Origin: Saccharomycopsis fibuligera x Saccharomycopsis cf. fibuligera
Taxonomy: Eukaryota > Ascomycota > Saccharomycetes > Ascoideales > Saccharomycopsidaceae
Direction: 5' to 3'
Length of the DNA: 64,000 bases
NCBI GenBank assembly: GCA_001936135.1
Contig: CP012817.1
Span: forward strand, 372,001 to 436,000
Numbering within the stretch: the first letter of the stretch is position 1; every line of letters begins with the position of its first letter. Shown here one piece after another: positions 40,365-50,527 of this stretch. The notes under the pieces were generated by a model. The model made no database searches and was not told the DNA's origin. It was given only the letters and a program-made list of their open reading frames with translations. Position numbers and translations under genes: made by a program.

Positions 40365-43193
40365 TTATTCCAAATCGTCTTCAGCAAGGGTGAATGGTTC
40401 AGGTAATGGTGCTTCATTATCATTCAGCTGTCTAAGGGTTTTTATGTATTCAACCTTTTCACCTTGATTTTTATCTATCAATACAACCACACCATTATTG
40501 TTTTTGTATTCTCTAACTGGCTTGAATCTTCCACTTTCTATAAATGACACATACTTGAGTTGAGATGGAACAACTCTAGTCAAATTGTCAAGCTCATATT
40601 GTTCTTCTTCTTCTTCTTCTTTCTCTTCTTCTTCTCCTGCTTCGTGCTTTTCCCCGTCATTCTTGACATCCCCGTTAGTTTGCTCACCGGTTTCATCAAT
40701 ATCCATCTTCTCATCTTTGTCAGCGGCAGCCCTTTGAGCTCTTTGTTTGGCTCTGGCAGTAGTTGACAATACTGCAGTTTCCAACTTTTCTGCCTTCTTT
40801 TCTTTAACATCTTCGGACTTTGGTGGGTAAGCAAAAAGTGATTTTTTGCTGTTGCATTCCAATGAGAATTTTGGAATTTTCAAATCTTCCTTCACACCAA
40901 CAACGGTAGTTGGAGCAAAACTTAAAGATAAGAAATGTGTTAATGGGAACCAATACCAATTTTGAAGGAATAACGTTAACCCAACAATACCTTTAACATT
41001 TAAAGAATTTGTATGTGTATGTTCTAAGCTAATAGTAACATTTCTACCACCAGCATCAATAATACCTTGAGATAATGCAGCACCAAATTTGGTTAAACCT
41101 TCTTGACCTTTGCTAGTCACAATAGTAGAAAGTGTTTGTTTAGTTTTACTTAAAGTTGGACTAGTTTTGTCGTTTTGTTGAATAAGAATTAATGAGGTAG
41201 CAATTAATGCACCCTGTCTAACAAAATCCACTGGGTCTTTAATCAATGGCTCTAGAAGATCAAGCGCTGCTGGGAAATGTCCTTTGCCAGCACAAGAAAT
41301 ACCAAGGGCCAATGCAGTACCATATCTGACATGTGGGTTGTAAGACTCGGCCAATAGTTCAACAATGGAAGGCACGGTTTTATAATCTCTGATCAAGATG
41401 AAACCAAGAGAAATCACTGCTGCCCTTCTAACATCGTTACTAGAATCACTAACTGCAACATGCAAAAGTTTTTTGATTGCTTGTTTGTTGCCAGTACCAC
41501 AATAAGCTAAAGCAATAGTGAAGCAACCTCCGTAACGCAAGTTTGAGTTTTGTTCATTAATCAATTCTTCAATGGAATCATCGGCTTGTTCTTCTTTACC
41601 AAAGTTGATCAAAGCAACAGATAAAGACAATCCACGAATGATGTTTTCATGTTGAGTTTCTCTGGCATAAGTTATCATATCATTAATGATATCCTTGTTG
41701 TGAGAGCCCAACATCACTAAACCAATAGCCAAAGCAGCAGCTTCACCAGAAACTGCAGAGTCAGAATACAAGATAGTTTTGAGTTCGTCATAAATTGTTT
41801 CATCACCAGTTCCCATAGCAGCAACACCAATACCAAGACAGGCGCCATGCAAAATGACATCGACTTCTTCATTTCCGGCAGAAGTACCTTTTTCGACAAT
41901 GTGATTTCTCAAGTAATCGATAATTTCATTTCCATGACCAGCATATATAAGACCCAAAGCATACAAGGAACCACCTTTAGAGTAATGGGATCCAGTGGTT
42001 TCTGGCAAGTATGGTTCAAGAATAGACTTACCTCTAGACAAGTTCCCCTTATGGATTACACCCAAAGCAGCGGTTGCGGTGAATTTGGACCAGTTGGAAG
42101 ACTTACCTAACCATTCCAAATTATCTTTCAAGAAAGAATGATCAGCAGTACCAGCATGCAAAAACGCATTCATAAAACTGACAGCATTGTGGAACATGGA
42201 GTTTCTACCATCCAAAGCGGTCTTAGTTTGATTTAATATTTTGACGTCGGTGTTGTTGTTATTGTGGAGGAAAGTAATATCATAGTCGCAAGTTGGAATA
42301 CCTGATAAAATTTTGGTTAATTTATTGTAATTTGACAAATGTTTAGAGTCTTCCTTTTGAAACTCCTTGATGGCAGCAATGGTTTTGTTCAATAATTCCT
42401 GTGAAGCAACCTGCACCAAATCAAAGGCCACTTGGTACGCAGTCAAAACACTTTGTTTATCATCACTTTCTATCAAGTTTTTAAATAATTTTATTGACAA
42501 GTTTGAATCATTTAGTTGCACAATCAATTTACTGATCAAGAAGTAATCCGGGTTTTTCAATTTCAAAATGAGTTCAACCAATTTGTTCAAAGCAATGGTT
42601 TTGAACTGGGAAGTGTAATTGATGGTAGATATACAATTCAATGAGTAATTGATTAGCAGCAAAGCATAGTCTTCTTTCTTGGCGGAAATTTGAGAGTTTA
42701 TGATTGAGTCCACAATATCCAATCTGTAACTTTCCAAAGAAATTCCAACACCAAGCGACAAGTTGTTTTCGTTAGTGCATTTGATCAACATTTTTTCAAA
42801 AATGCTAACCAATTTTGGATCCAAAAGTGATTTGTCACCAGTGACATAAGCTTCTTTGCTCAATTCAATATATTTTTCAATACATTTTGAGACAATAGTT
42901 TCAACAAATTCAGAATTCTCATTAATGTTGAATTGCTCACCAGACTCCAAAGCGAACATGACAGACGATTCGTAATCGCCCAAGTAGTAGTAAACCTTAG
43001 AAGTAATCAAAGCCGCAAGATTTCTTCCTTCGAAAGACTCGTCTTCGTACAATAGTTCGACAACAAAAAGACTATTGGCGATTTCAGCCCATAACTCATC
43101 GACGACAGAATCCAAAGATTGCAAAGCGTAAATCTTCAACTTAGAGTCTTCTTCGTCGAGCAACGCCAAGTAAGGAGATGCAGTCAAAGCCAT
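40365..43193 (-). CDS. RPN2: 26S proteasome regulatory subunit Rpn2
   Basis: Predicted 942 aa (S. cerevisiae Rpn2 is 945). The N-terminus LALLDEEDSKLKIYALQSLD and FVVELLYEDESF is diagnostic. The central toroid of PC repeats is clear: GSLYALGLIYAGHG, HGACLGIGVAAMGTG, AAALAIGLVMLGS, RYGGCFTIALAYCGTGN, RRAAVISLGFILI, RYGTALALGISCAGKG and RQGALIATSLILI. A Lys/Glu-rich acidic linker at ~820-890 precedes the C-terminal segment (RVVPSQLKYVSFIESGRFKPVRE), which includes the region that binds Rpn13. Rpn2 scaffolds the proteasome base with Rpn1 and docks ubiquitin receptors. The single CTG codon I noticed is in the C-terminal tail (LRQ-CTG-NDNE). Confidence 0.98.
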   Translation of the reverse strand: MALTASPYLALLDEEDSKLKIYALQSLDSVVDELWAEIANSLFVVELLYEDESFEGRNLAALITSKVYYYLGDYESSVMFALESGEQFNINENSEFVETIVSKCIEKYIELSKEAYVTGDKSLLDPKLVSIFEKMLIKCTNENNLSLGVGISLESYRLDIVDSIINSQISAKKEDYALLLINYSLNCISTINYTSQFKTIALNKLVELILKLKNPDYFLISKLIVQLNDSNLSIKLFKNLIESDDKQSVLTAYQVAFDLVQVASQELLNKTIAAIKEFQKEDSKHLSNYNKLTKILSGIPTCDYDITFLHNNNNTDVKILNQTKTALDGRNSMFHNAVSFMNAFLHAGTADHSFLKDNLEWLGKSSNWSKFTATAALGVIHKGNLSRGKSILEPYLPETTGSHYSKGGSLYALGLIYAGHGNEIIDYLRNHIVEKGTSAGNEEVDVILHGACLGIGVAAMGTGDETIYDELKTILYSDSAVSGEAAALAIGLVMLGSHNKDIINDMITYARETQHENIIRGLSLSVALINFGKEEQADDSIEELINEQNSNLRYGGCFTIALAYCGTGNKQAIKKLLHVAVSDSSNDVRRAAVISLGFILIRDYKTVPSIVELLAESYNPHVRYGTALALGISCAGKGHFPAALDLLEPLIKDPVDFVRQGALIATSLILIQQNDKTSPTLSKTKQTLSTIVTSKGQEGLTKFGAALSQGIIDAGGRNVTISLEHTHTNSLNVKGIVGLTLFLQNWYWFPLTHFLSLSFAPTTVVGVKEDLKIPKFSLECNSKKSLFAYPPKSEDVKEKKAEKLETAVLSTTARAKQRAQRAAADKDEKMDIDETGEQTNGDVKNDGEKHEAGEEEEKEEEEEEQYELDNLTRVVPSQLKYVSFIESGRFKPVREYKNNNGVVVLIDKNQGEKVEYIKTLRQLNDNEAPLPEPFTLAEDDLE

Positions 43194-43788
43194 TTTGTGA
43201 TATAGTGGTTTACGTGTTTTGCTATTTTGTTATTCTGTTATTCTTTCTCTCTTTCCAGTCTTCGGTGAATCCCCAATGGTGTTGACAAGATGGGAAAACT
43301 AGAGAAGGCGTGGTCTTGTGGTGTCTGGGGGGCTCCAAGATTTGCCTCTTGAGTGTTGATTGATTATTTCTTGCCACTCTGAAAATTGCAAGCGCGGTAA
43401 AGGCGATTGAAAATACGGGGTCACCCGGTAATGTTAGATCCTGTATACCATATAGAAGGTACTGTGTTCATTGGCATCTCATCACTCAAGAGTTTCTAAA
43501 AGATATATATCTTGTTGGTAAGTGTACTTAAACTAGAGTTTGAGCTAGTATATACAAGCAAGAGTATAAAAGTACGAATAAGGTTGTTTGTCTGTACGAT
43601 AGCACCAAGCACTTGTTACAGAAAGCTTGTTATTTGTAGTGTCTCTGTCTCCGCTTCTGGTTGTATGGTCTATACGGTATAAGATATGACCGCCATGGTG
43701 ACAGTCTAGACCTTTGACTGAGTACAGATCCAAGCAGTCAATCCATTACACCTAGAATAGGAACTTTATAGAATGCTTTATTTATTTT

Positions 43789-43818
43789 CGGTCATTTTAA
43801 GTCATTTTCAGTCATCAC
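43789..43818. repeat. 10-bp tandem repeat (GTCATTTT core)
   Basis: Three consecutive 10-bp units: CGGTCATTTT, AAGTCATTTT and CAGTCATCAC (last degenerate), directly before the 20-bp array. Confidence 0.75.
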
Positions 43819-43820
43819 AA

Positions 43821-43888
43821 GGCCACAAATGGCAATTTGAGCCCACAAATGGCAATTTGAGCCCACAAATGGCAATTTGAGCCCACAA
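43821..43888. repeat. 20-bp tandem repeat, three full copies and a partial
   Basis: The unit CCACAAATGGCAATTTGAGC recurs with exact 20-bp period, followed by a truncated CCACAA. Each unit holds CCACAAATGG-like symmetry. It lies about 230-290 bp upstream of the ECM4-type ATG. Confidence 0.92.
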
Positions 43889-44114
43889 CTGTCTTCCGAA
43901 TTTTTAGATACCATTGGCGTGGGCATTATTACTAAGTCTTACATGCTCCGCAGAAGCCCAACTGGATAGTTGCTCCAGGTATAAAGCTGTCCTTGTTCCT
44001 ATATATTCCCAAAAAACGAGTTCACACTTCTCATTTAGGATATTCAGTAGCATGAGAAGCATACCATTGGTTAGAAACACAATCCGACAAAATATTCACA
44101 ACTCATTTCACGCA

Positions 44115-45271
44115 ATGTCTAGTTCAGTATGTCTGTGCTTTTGTCCTTACTGACTGCTTCGATCATTGGTTGTCCAGGCAAATTTACTAACATAGTTCTA
44201 GGCAAAATTTAATACTCAAAAATTCGCCGACAACAGTGGAGAGTATAAGAGAAAACCAGTATGTGTAAATTGTGTCTTTACGTTATTATTTTGAGCGGCA
44301 CTACTTACTAAATTGAAGCATAATAATACTGACAATCTGTATAGAGTCTGTTTAGAGACGTCATCGCCTCTAATGGCAAATTTACTCCGGAAGCTAACCG
44401 CTACCACCTTTATGTCTCATATGCCTGTCCATGGGCACACCGGACTTTAATCACAAGAAAATTAAAAGGCTTGGACAAGTTTATTGATTATTCTGTGGTC
44501 CATTGGCACATGGACTCCAATGGCTGGAGATTTAAAGCTGATGATGAGAGTGTCCCTGGGGCTACTGATGAACCAAACTACCATTTTGGCAGATTGTCCG
44601 AACTCTATTTCAAGGCAGAACCCAATTATGAGGGAAGATTTACTGTTCCTGTCTTGTGGGACAAAAAGACCGAAACAATTGTGAATAACGAGAGTAGCGA
44701 AATAATCAGGATCTTCAACACTGCTTTTAATGACTTCAAAGAATTGTCTGCTGAAGAAAAAAAATTAGATATTTACCCACAACAACACCGCAAAAAGATT
44801 GACGAAATCAATGATTGGGTCTATGATACCATCAACAATGGAGTTTACAAGTCCGGATTTGCTACCAAGCAAGAAGTTTATGAAAAACATGTCAAAATTT
44901 TGTTTGAACATTTGGATAAGGTAGAAAAAATTTTGGAAGAAAGCTATCACAATGCAAAAAACCCAGAAAAAGATGGATTTTATCTCGTTGGTGATCGTTT
45001 GACCGAAGCTGATATTAGACTTTATCCAACTATTGCCAGATTTGATCCAGTTTATGTTCAACATTTCAAGTGTAACATTGGTACCATCAGAAGTAATTAC
45101 ACATACTTGCACAAGTATGTCAGATTCTTGTATTGGAAAGTTCCTGCTTTCCATGAAACAACCAATTTCGAACATATCAAAAAACACTACACTAAGTCAC
45201 ACCCAGACATCAATCCTCATGGTATTACACCAGTGGGCCCAGTGCCAGACATTCTTCCTCTTGAAACATAA
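44115..45271 (+). CDS. ECM4: Omega/Xi-class glutathione transferase, ECM4/GTO type
   Basis: Two exons. Exon 1 is 12 nt (44115-44126, ATG TCT AGT TCA). The intron is 44127-44344, with donor GTATGT, branch TACTGAC near 44327 and acceptor TATAG. Exon 2 is 44345-45271. The 312-aa product reads MSSSSLFRDVIASNGKFTPE and then RYHLYVSYACPWAHRTLI, where the catalytic Cys of the CPWAHR motif is C32. FTVPVLWDKKTETIVNNESS and TEADIRLYPTIARFDPVYVQ match S. cerevisiae Ecm4/Gto2 almost word for word. These enzymes are S-glutathionyl-hydroquinone reductases that recycle glutathionylated quinones. Without the intron the frame stops 12 codons after the ATG. Upstream lie unusual tandem repeats. Confidence 0.94.
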
Positions 45272-46299
45272 GCGTAGACGTTCTCCTGTTGCACCTAAAT
45301 ATGTTTGAGTAACAATGATTCTTGATTTTATAAATATTAATGTCGTAGAGTGTTTTCATAAGAGATAGTTTGGAGAAATTTAGCCATGTGGATGTGCGTT
45401 GCACTTAACTATGACAAAAAAGTACTAGACTTGAATCGGACATAATATATATATAAGTCATAGTAGCACTGGTTTGATTGTAAGGCCTTTGCGAATTTTT
45501 TTGAGTTTTAGTGGAATAGATATATTATTCAGAACAAAAGTCAATATTAGGTTACTTTTGGTAACGTTGAGTATGGAGTAAAACTGTGTAAAGCAAACTT
45601 CCGTAGCACGAATTACCACTATATAAGCAATCAAATAAAAAGCACAAATTTATATGGGCCAGTTACCTACATTTGAGGTCAAAAATAAAGAGACCCAAAA
45701 GGTTTCTACCCCTTTCCATTCTCAGCTGTTATGTTGATGGTCAGTGGTTGAAAGAAGAATAACATTATAGTTCCAAAGACGGTACCAGGTTTTAGAGACC
45801 ACAGACTGCTTAGAAACCCACTTGACAAAATTTGAAAGATGCGGGTACTAAATATGTTTGGAATTCAGTGGTTTATGTCTGCTTTGGATTTCAGTTATAC
45901 TTTCGATTGTTATGACTATATGCTATTGCTAGCATCTTCTATTTCCAATCTATCTACAAAGGCAGTGTATCATTTTGGGAGAATGCCAATGATTTGTACC
46001 GCACCCAAAATGATAATCTATTACATAATCTTAATATTTTTTACCCGCCCTGATATATGTGTTTATCCGAAGACACATTTGCAGGCGATCCACCGATTTT
46101 ATCTTCGGCTTTTTTCGTTTCCTTTCTAATGAAAGAACAGACCTGTGTACTGAGCACTACAGTAAGATTACTTCACTGGCGTTCCTCTTGATCCCACCAC
46201 CCCTATAACAATCTTGATATCAGATCTTCTCATATACCATTCCATAATATCTCGAAACTCACATCAAAAGCGCTACCTGCTAAATCCTCAATAATAACG
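45272..46299. other. Intergenic: ECM4 3' flank and SSK1 promoter
   Basis: 1.03 kb. A 96-codon frame (45839-46129, MRVLNMFGIQWF...) is hydrophobic and has no motif or clear support. A TATATATATA sequence lies at 45446-45455. Nothing else recognised. Confidence 0.4.
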
Positions 46300-47859
46300 A
46301 TGTCTATTGGCAGTCCCGATTCCAAGAGACCGGCTGCGGTGTCGCCTGTCCAGCTCCAGGGATTCGGAGCTCTAGGAACTTCTTCATCAGCAGCACAAGG
46401 AGTGGCGGCACAAGAAGTGGTAGCACCAGTGGCAGCATCGGTAGCCAACAATACCGGCAGTGGCAGCATTAGTGGCAGCACCACTACACCCATCAACGCT
46501 ACCGCCAGTGCCAGTCCCTTGAGCAAAGAAATCCGTACTCGCAAGTCGGTGCTTTTTAAAAATGGTCTCATGCAGCAATCTACCCAGCCACAACAGACAC
46601 AACAGACACAACTGCAAGCGCAACAATTGCAACAACTGCAACTTGGTCAGCTAGGTCAGCTAGGTCAACAAATAGGCTCAGATGATACACCAGTGTCACT
46701 TAGTGCTCTTGCTAGAGGCATTCAAATCAAATTATTTCCATCCAATAATGTGGTACCAAAGATCAATGTGCTTGTTGTGGAAGATAATGTGATTAACCAA
46801 ATCATTTTGTCAAGTTTTTTAAAGAAAAATGATATTCCATTCACGTTAATTTCTAATGGTCGTGATGCTTTGAAAGAATGGAGAAAAGGTGGGTATCATT
46901 TGATTCTTATGGATATTCAATTACCCTTCATTAGTGGGATTTATTGTGCTAAAGAAATTAGAAGATTAGAAAGTGTCAATGGTATTGGAGTATCAAATCA
47001 TAAAGACATTCAAATGTTGATTAGTTCCAATAGTAAAATCCCGGCCAATGGAACAGCTTCTTCTGCCACTACTACCGCAACTAGCACCGCCAGAAACAGC
47101 GTAAACCATACACCGAATGACGAAAATGGCGGCAAGATGTGGTCGGCCGCCTCGAGCCCCGGACATCAACTACAGAAAAAAGATGGATTTTTTGATAACG
47201 CACAAGCTACGACAACGACAACGACGAGTATCAATAATGATAACAATATTGGAACGGATGATATACAGAATAGCGGTACAATTGATAACAGCAGTATTAA
47301 TACAAACAAGAGCAATACACAGAATACAAATGACAAAATAAGCAACTTACATACCAGAGATGATGGGCATAGTAGTAGCGAAAAATCAACATCAACATCC
47401 ACGTCAACACTATTACAAAAATCAGTACTGATGGATTCTGCCGTTGCATTAACAGAAAATGCCATCGTTAATGAACTTGAACGGGAAGATTCACCTAACC
47501 CATTAACCGATGAAACTGCATCTGATAAACTTGATGTTTCCAAATTCAAGCAACCAGTAATTATTGTTGCCCTTACTGCAAATTCTTTCACTGAAGATCG
47601 TGATAATGCTTTAGCAGCCGGTTGTAATGACTTCTTGGTGAAACCAGTGAACTTACTTTGGTTGGGAAAAAAATTTGCCGAATGGGGATGTATGCAAGCG
47701 CTAATCAACTTTGATGATTGGAAAGGAATGTCTAACAGAGAAGCCAATCCTAGTGGTGCAGTGGATGGGAAGAGCATCAGGCATAGTAAGAATGTGGAAA
47801 TGGGAGTTAGAAGATTATTAAGAAGAGCTCAAGCGCAGCTGGCGGGTCAGAATTTTTAA
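46300..47859 (+). CDS. SSK1: Response regulator Ssk1 (HOG pathway)
   Basis: Predicted 519 aa. Residues 1-150 are Ala/Ser/Gln-rich, including LGQLGQLGQ repeats. The receiver domain starts KINVLVVEDNVINQ with the acidic pair E161/D162. The phospho-acceptor is D205 (HLILMDIQLPF) and the conserved Lys is K448 (CNDFLVKPVNLLWLGKK). Sequence around these sites, including EWGCMQALINFDDWK, aligns closely with S. cerevisiae Ssk1. Ssk1 receives phosphate from the Sln1-Ypd1 relay. Unphosphorylated Ssk1 activates the MAPKKK Ssk2/22 under osmotic or oxidative stress. The receiver is interrupted by about 185 Ser/Thr/Asn-rich residues (~232-415) between the third helix and the fourth strand; the equivalent stretch in S. 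cerevisiae is about 30 residues. The N-terminal region is shorter than in S. cerevisiae (712 aa total). Confidence 0.95.
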   Translation: MSIGSPDSKRPAAVSPVQLQGFGALGTSSSAAQGVAAQEVVAPVAASVANNTGSGSISGSTTTPINATASASPLSKEIRTRKSVLFKNGLMQQSTQPQQTQQTQLQAQQLQQLQLGQLGQLGQQIGSDDTPVSLSALARGIQIKLFPSNNVVPKINVLVVEDNVINQIILSSFLKKNDIPFTLISNGRDALKEWRKGGYHLILMDIQLPFISGIYCAKEIRRLESVNGIGVSNHKDIQMLISSNSKIPANGTASSATTTATSTARNSVNHTPNDENGGKMWSAASSPGHQLQKKDGFFDNAQATTTTTTSINNDNNIGTDDIQNSGTIDNSSINTNKSNTQNTNDKISNLHTRDDGHSSSEKSTSTSTSTLLQKSVLMDSAVALTENAIVNELEREDSPNPLTDETASDKLDVSKFKQPVIIVALTANSFTEDRDNALAAGCNDFLVKPVNLLWLGKKFAEWGCMQALINFDDWKGMSNREANPSGAVDGKSIRHSKNVEMGVRRLLRRAQAQLAGQNF

Positions 47860-48747
47860 AAAATATTTTGAAAATTCAAAATCCTTTGAAAAGGAGACCT
47901 TTTAGAAATTGAACACTAGACACTTTTTACAATCTGTTTTTGGAGGGTAAAGTTTCAGTTCAAAAGGTGGATGAAAAATCAAAAAAACAAAAGTGAAACT
48001 ATACGTTAGAATAAGGGCAAAAAGTGAAAAGAATATAAAAGAGAAAAAGATACCCAGGGCGCCGTAACTTAGCTGTAAAATGCGGAACACATAAAGTAAC
48101 GATACCAAACAACGCGGGCTTAAAATTAATGCTCAAAATCTTACCAAAAAAAGTTTCAAAATCAAAAAAAATAAAGCAATCTTCTCTCATTCCAAAAAGA
48201 GTTTTTTCACTCTCGTTAAAATCATTAACATTTGATATATCATTTTTCTTCTATTCATCCTCATTTCGCTCAATTATGCCATCCTCCTGATGAGCATTTA
48301 TCGATTCAAGTATCCTTTTCTTTTCTTACTTTAATTTTTATGTGCTTTTGTCTTTATTCTCTTTTTCATCGGTTTTAGTTGGGATAAATCGTATGCATTT
48401 TGCGTTCGTTTTCTGTCTTTATCAATTCATTCATTCTCAATTATTCTTATTCATTGTTTTTTTCTTCACTCAGTCACTTTATTAACTTATTGATACTTAG
48501 TTATTTTCATTTTTGCATGGCGCTGGTTTTACGTTTTACATTAACATAATTCATATCTTCACATTTTTACATTTTCACACATTATTGCCCAAAATGTTTT
48601 GTTATTCCTTCATGAGTTTAGAGCTTTCACATTTTTTTAGGCAGTTGTAATAATAGATAATTTCTTTGATTTCTCGCTTCCCATCATTCCATACTAAAAT
48701 TATAAAATAATTAACTGAATCGAGTAACTCAATAGTTGACTAAGTTT
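47860..48747. other. Convergent 3' spacer, SSK1 / RAD52
   Basis: 888 bp of AT-rich sequence, with long T-rich and TTCATT-rich stretches from 48180 onwards. No gene seen. Confidence 0.5.
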
Positions 48748-49519
48748 TTAACCAACATTTTGATTGCTCATTAATCGCCTTTGCTTACTAAAACTTTCTC
48801 TATCCTGTAATGGCGTCACACTGTGTCTTTTGCTATAATTCCCACTACCATTAACGCTGCCAATGCCACTGCCATTCTTGGTCACAGAAGCACTACTGCG
48901 GTATATCGGTTGTTGTTGAATCCCAGTTCTCTTAATGGGTGTTGATTTGGTCTGATCAGTGGTCCGTTTCAAAGACGGGCTTTGATAATTAACATTAAAT
49001 TTTTTACTTATTGGTACGGCGCTATTCAGTTGAACTTCTGGTGCCGCTTTAGCGCTGAAAAAAGTGACACTAGAGGGTATTACTAGCGGTTGGCTACCGC
49101 TTATGTTGGCATTGCTATTATTATTGGATGTATTGCTACTGTTGTGATTAACTGGCGTAGAAGTATTGGCGGCATTACTTGCTTTGCCGTTGGAAATTTT
49201 CGATTCATCAGTATTATATAATGGCGATGGAGTTGGAGGCTTGAGCTTATGGGATGGTACAGTGTCTCCATCTGCTTCCATTAAAGCTAACTCATAGTCA
49301 TCAATATCATTAAACTCATTCTCGCTATCAAGGTTATCCTCAAGCATATCGTCCAATGAATCATCAAACATAGATTCAGTGAAACCTTCTGGCTTTGTAG
49401 AACCACCGCTGGTGATACCGCGATGCATCTTGGATGTTTTGACATTAGCGCCTTGTTCATTTTTCATTCTTTGTAGTGGTTGTTGTGGTCGGGGCAAATG
49501 TTGCTCGTGCCGCGAAGAC

Positions 49520-49565
<46 letters not shown>

Positions 49566-50193
49566 GCTGCTGTTGCTGGGCTAGTTCTGGCGCTGCAAAA
49601 TCATTTGTTTCCATCTCTTTCAACTTGTTTTTTTTGACAATATCTGGATGTCTCAATAGGTCCGCCTCTTTAAAAGCTGGTGGTGGAGTCTTAATCTTCC
49701 ACACGTATTTCAAGAAGTCTTTATCATACAAACAATTACCCAACACATTACCAAAACATCTCAAACAACGTTTCATACCATCAGTAATTGCTTGCTTTTT
49801 GCATTTTTCAAACGCTATTGCTCTGCCGTTAGCATTATCAATACTACCGTAGCCTATATCTTCATGATATGTGCCATCTTTTAACGTAATGCGCACAATA
49901 ACAGAAAGCCCTACTGAATAGCGCCCATTACCCCCATGGTCGTCAACATAGTCAACACTAGTATTTTTAATTTCTGAGTTCCAGCCATTGAATCCGAACA
50001 CATGATTAGCTAAGTTTAGCGCTTTCCAGCCCTCAATATATGATACAGGCCCACCGCCGCTGGGTCTTTTAGAGATGTATTCGGGGCCTAGCTGTCTATT
50101 AAGGACATCATTGAGACGCTCGAACTCTTCACGCGTGAAACCACGATGAGATGTGAAGGGGGAGCTTGTGTTCGAACCGTTGCGGGACGCCAT
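48748..50193 (-). CDS. RAD52: Recombination mediator Rad52
   Basis: Predicted 481 aa (S. cerevisiae Rad52 is 471). The N-terminal annealing domain is complete: [60 protein letters not shown], and [21 protein letters not shown] polyglutamine tract of about 19-24 Gln lies near 207-230, followed by a Ser/Asn-rich middle that carries the Rpa-binding acidic segment ([20 protein letters not shown]). The C-terminus has the Rad51-binding type motif region near [12 protein letters not shown]. Rad52 loads Rad51 on RPA-coated DNA and anneals single strands. It is divergently paired with HEM4. Confidence 0.97.
49513..49579. repeat. Polyglutamine-coding CAA/CAG repeat in RAD52
   Basis: Runs of GTT with a few GCT on the plus strand, encoding the RAD52 polyQ tract. 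Likely variable in length between strains. Confidence 0.85.
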
Positions 50194-50527
50194 ACTCCGG
50201 GATGTGTATGTAGTGCAGTTGTTATGTTAAATATGAAGTATTAATCAACCCACTGGTGTGTTGACAGTTACGCGCTGACATTATTTACTATTCGAATCAT
50301 TTTGGCGGCAAAAATAAAACAGAAAAAACCAATTATCGCGATGAGCTGATGACTAAGTAGCACTACTAGCGCTGAGTCAGCGGGCAAATCACCGATCAGG
50401 AAAATAAGCACAATCACCACAGAGAACAATTAATCTTGACCTTGAAGTAGCTACTGAACGGAATATTTGGCTAGTGCACCTAACAGTAGCTGTCCACCAC
50501 ATATGCAGAAAGCCAAATGCTACAGTG
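50194..50527. promoter_or_regulatory. Divergent promoter, RAD52 / HEM4
   Basis: 334 bp. ACGCGC at ~50269-50274 is one base from an MluI cell-cycle box, the site used by MBF at many yeast S-phase genes, and lies about 75 bp before the RAD52 ATG. Weak evidence on its own. Confidence 0.4.

Larger units (their letters stand above)
43194..44114. promoter_or_regulatory. Divergent region RPN2 / ECM4-type gene, with tandem repeats
   Basis: 920 bp between divergent starts. The RPN2-proximal part has CACCCGGTAAT (about 43423-43433, Reb1-like) and AGAGGCAAAT on the minus strand (~43338-43347), a weak Rpn4/PACE-like match. The ECM4-proximal part carries two tandem arrays (43789-43888). The 43440-43760 stretch has a TATAAAAG sequence and TG/CA-like borders but no target-site duplication. 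Confidence 0.45.

Noticed and set aside
43513-43748. Possible solo LTR of a retrotransposon (TGTTGG-like start, ACA end, TATAAAAG inside)
   Set aside because: No target-site duplication at the borders, no second copy in the window and no primer-binding or coding remains. Kept only as a weak idea.
45839-46129. 96-codon frame between ECM4 and SSK1
   Set aside because: No motif and no support beyond openness, so it is treated as chance.
47166-47777. 203-codon minus-strand frame within SSK1
   Set aside because: Shadow of the Asn/Thr/Ser-rich SSK1 insert. The sense strand keeps receiver-domain motifs on both sides.
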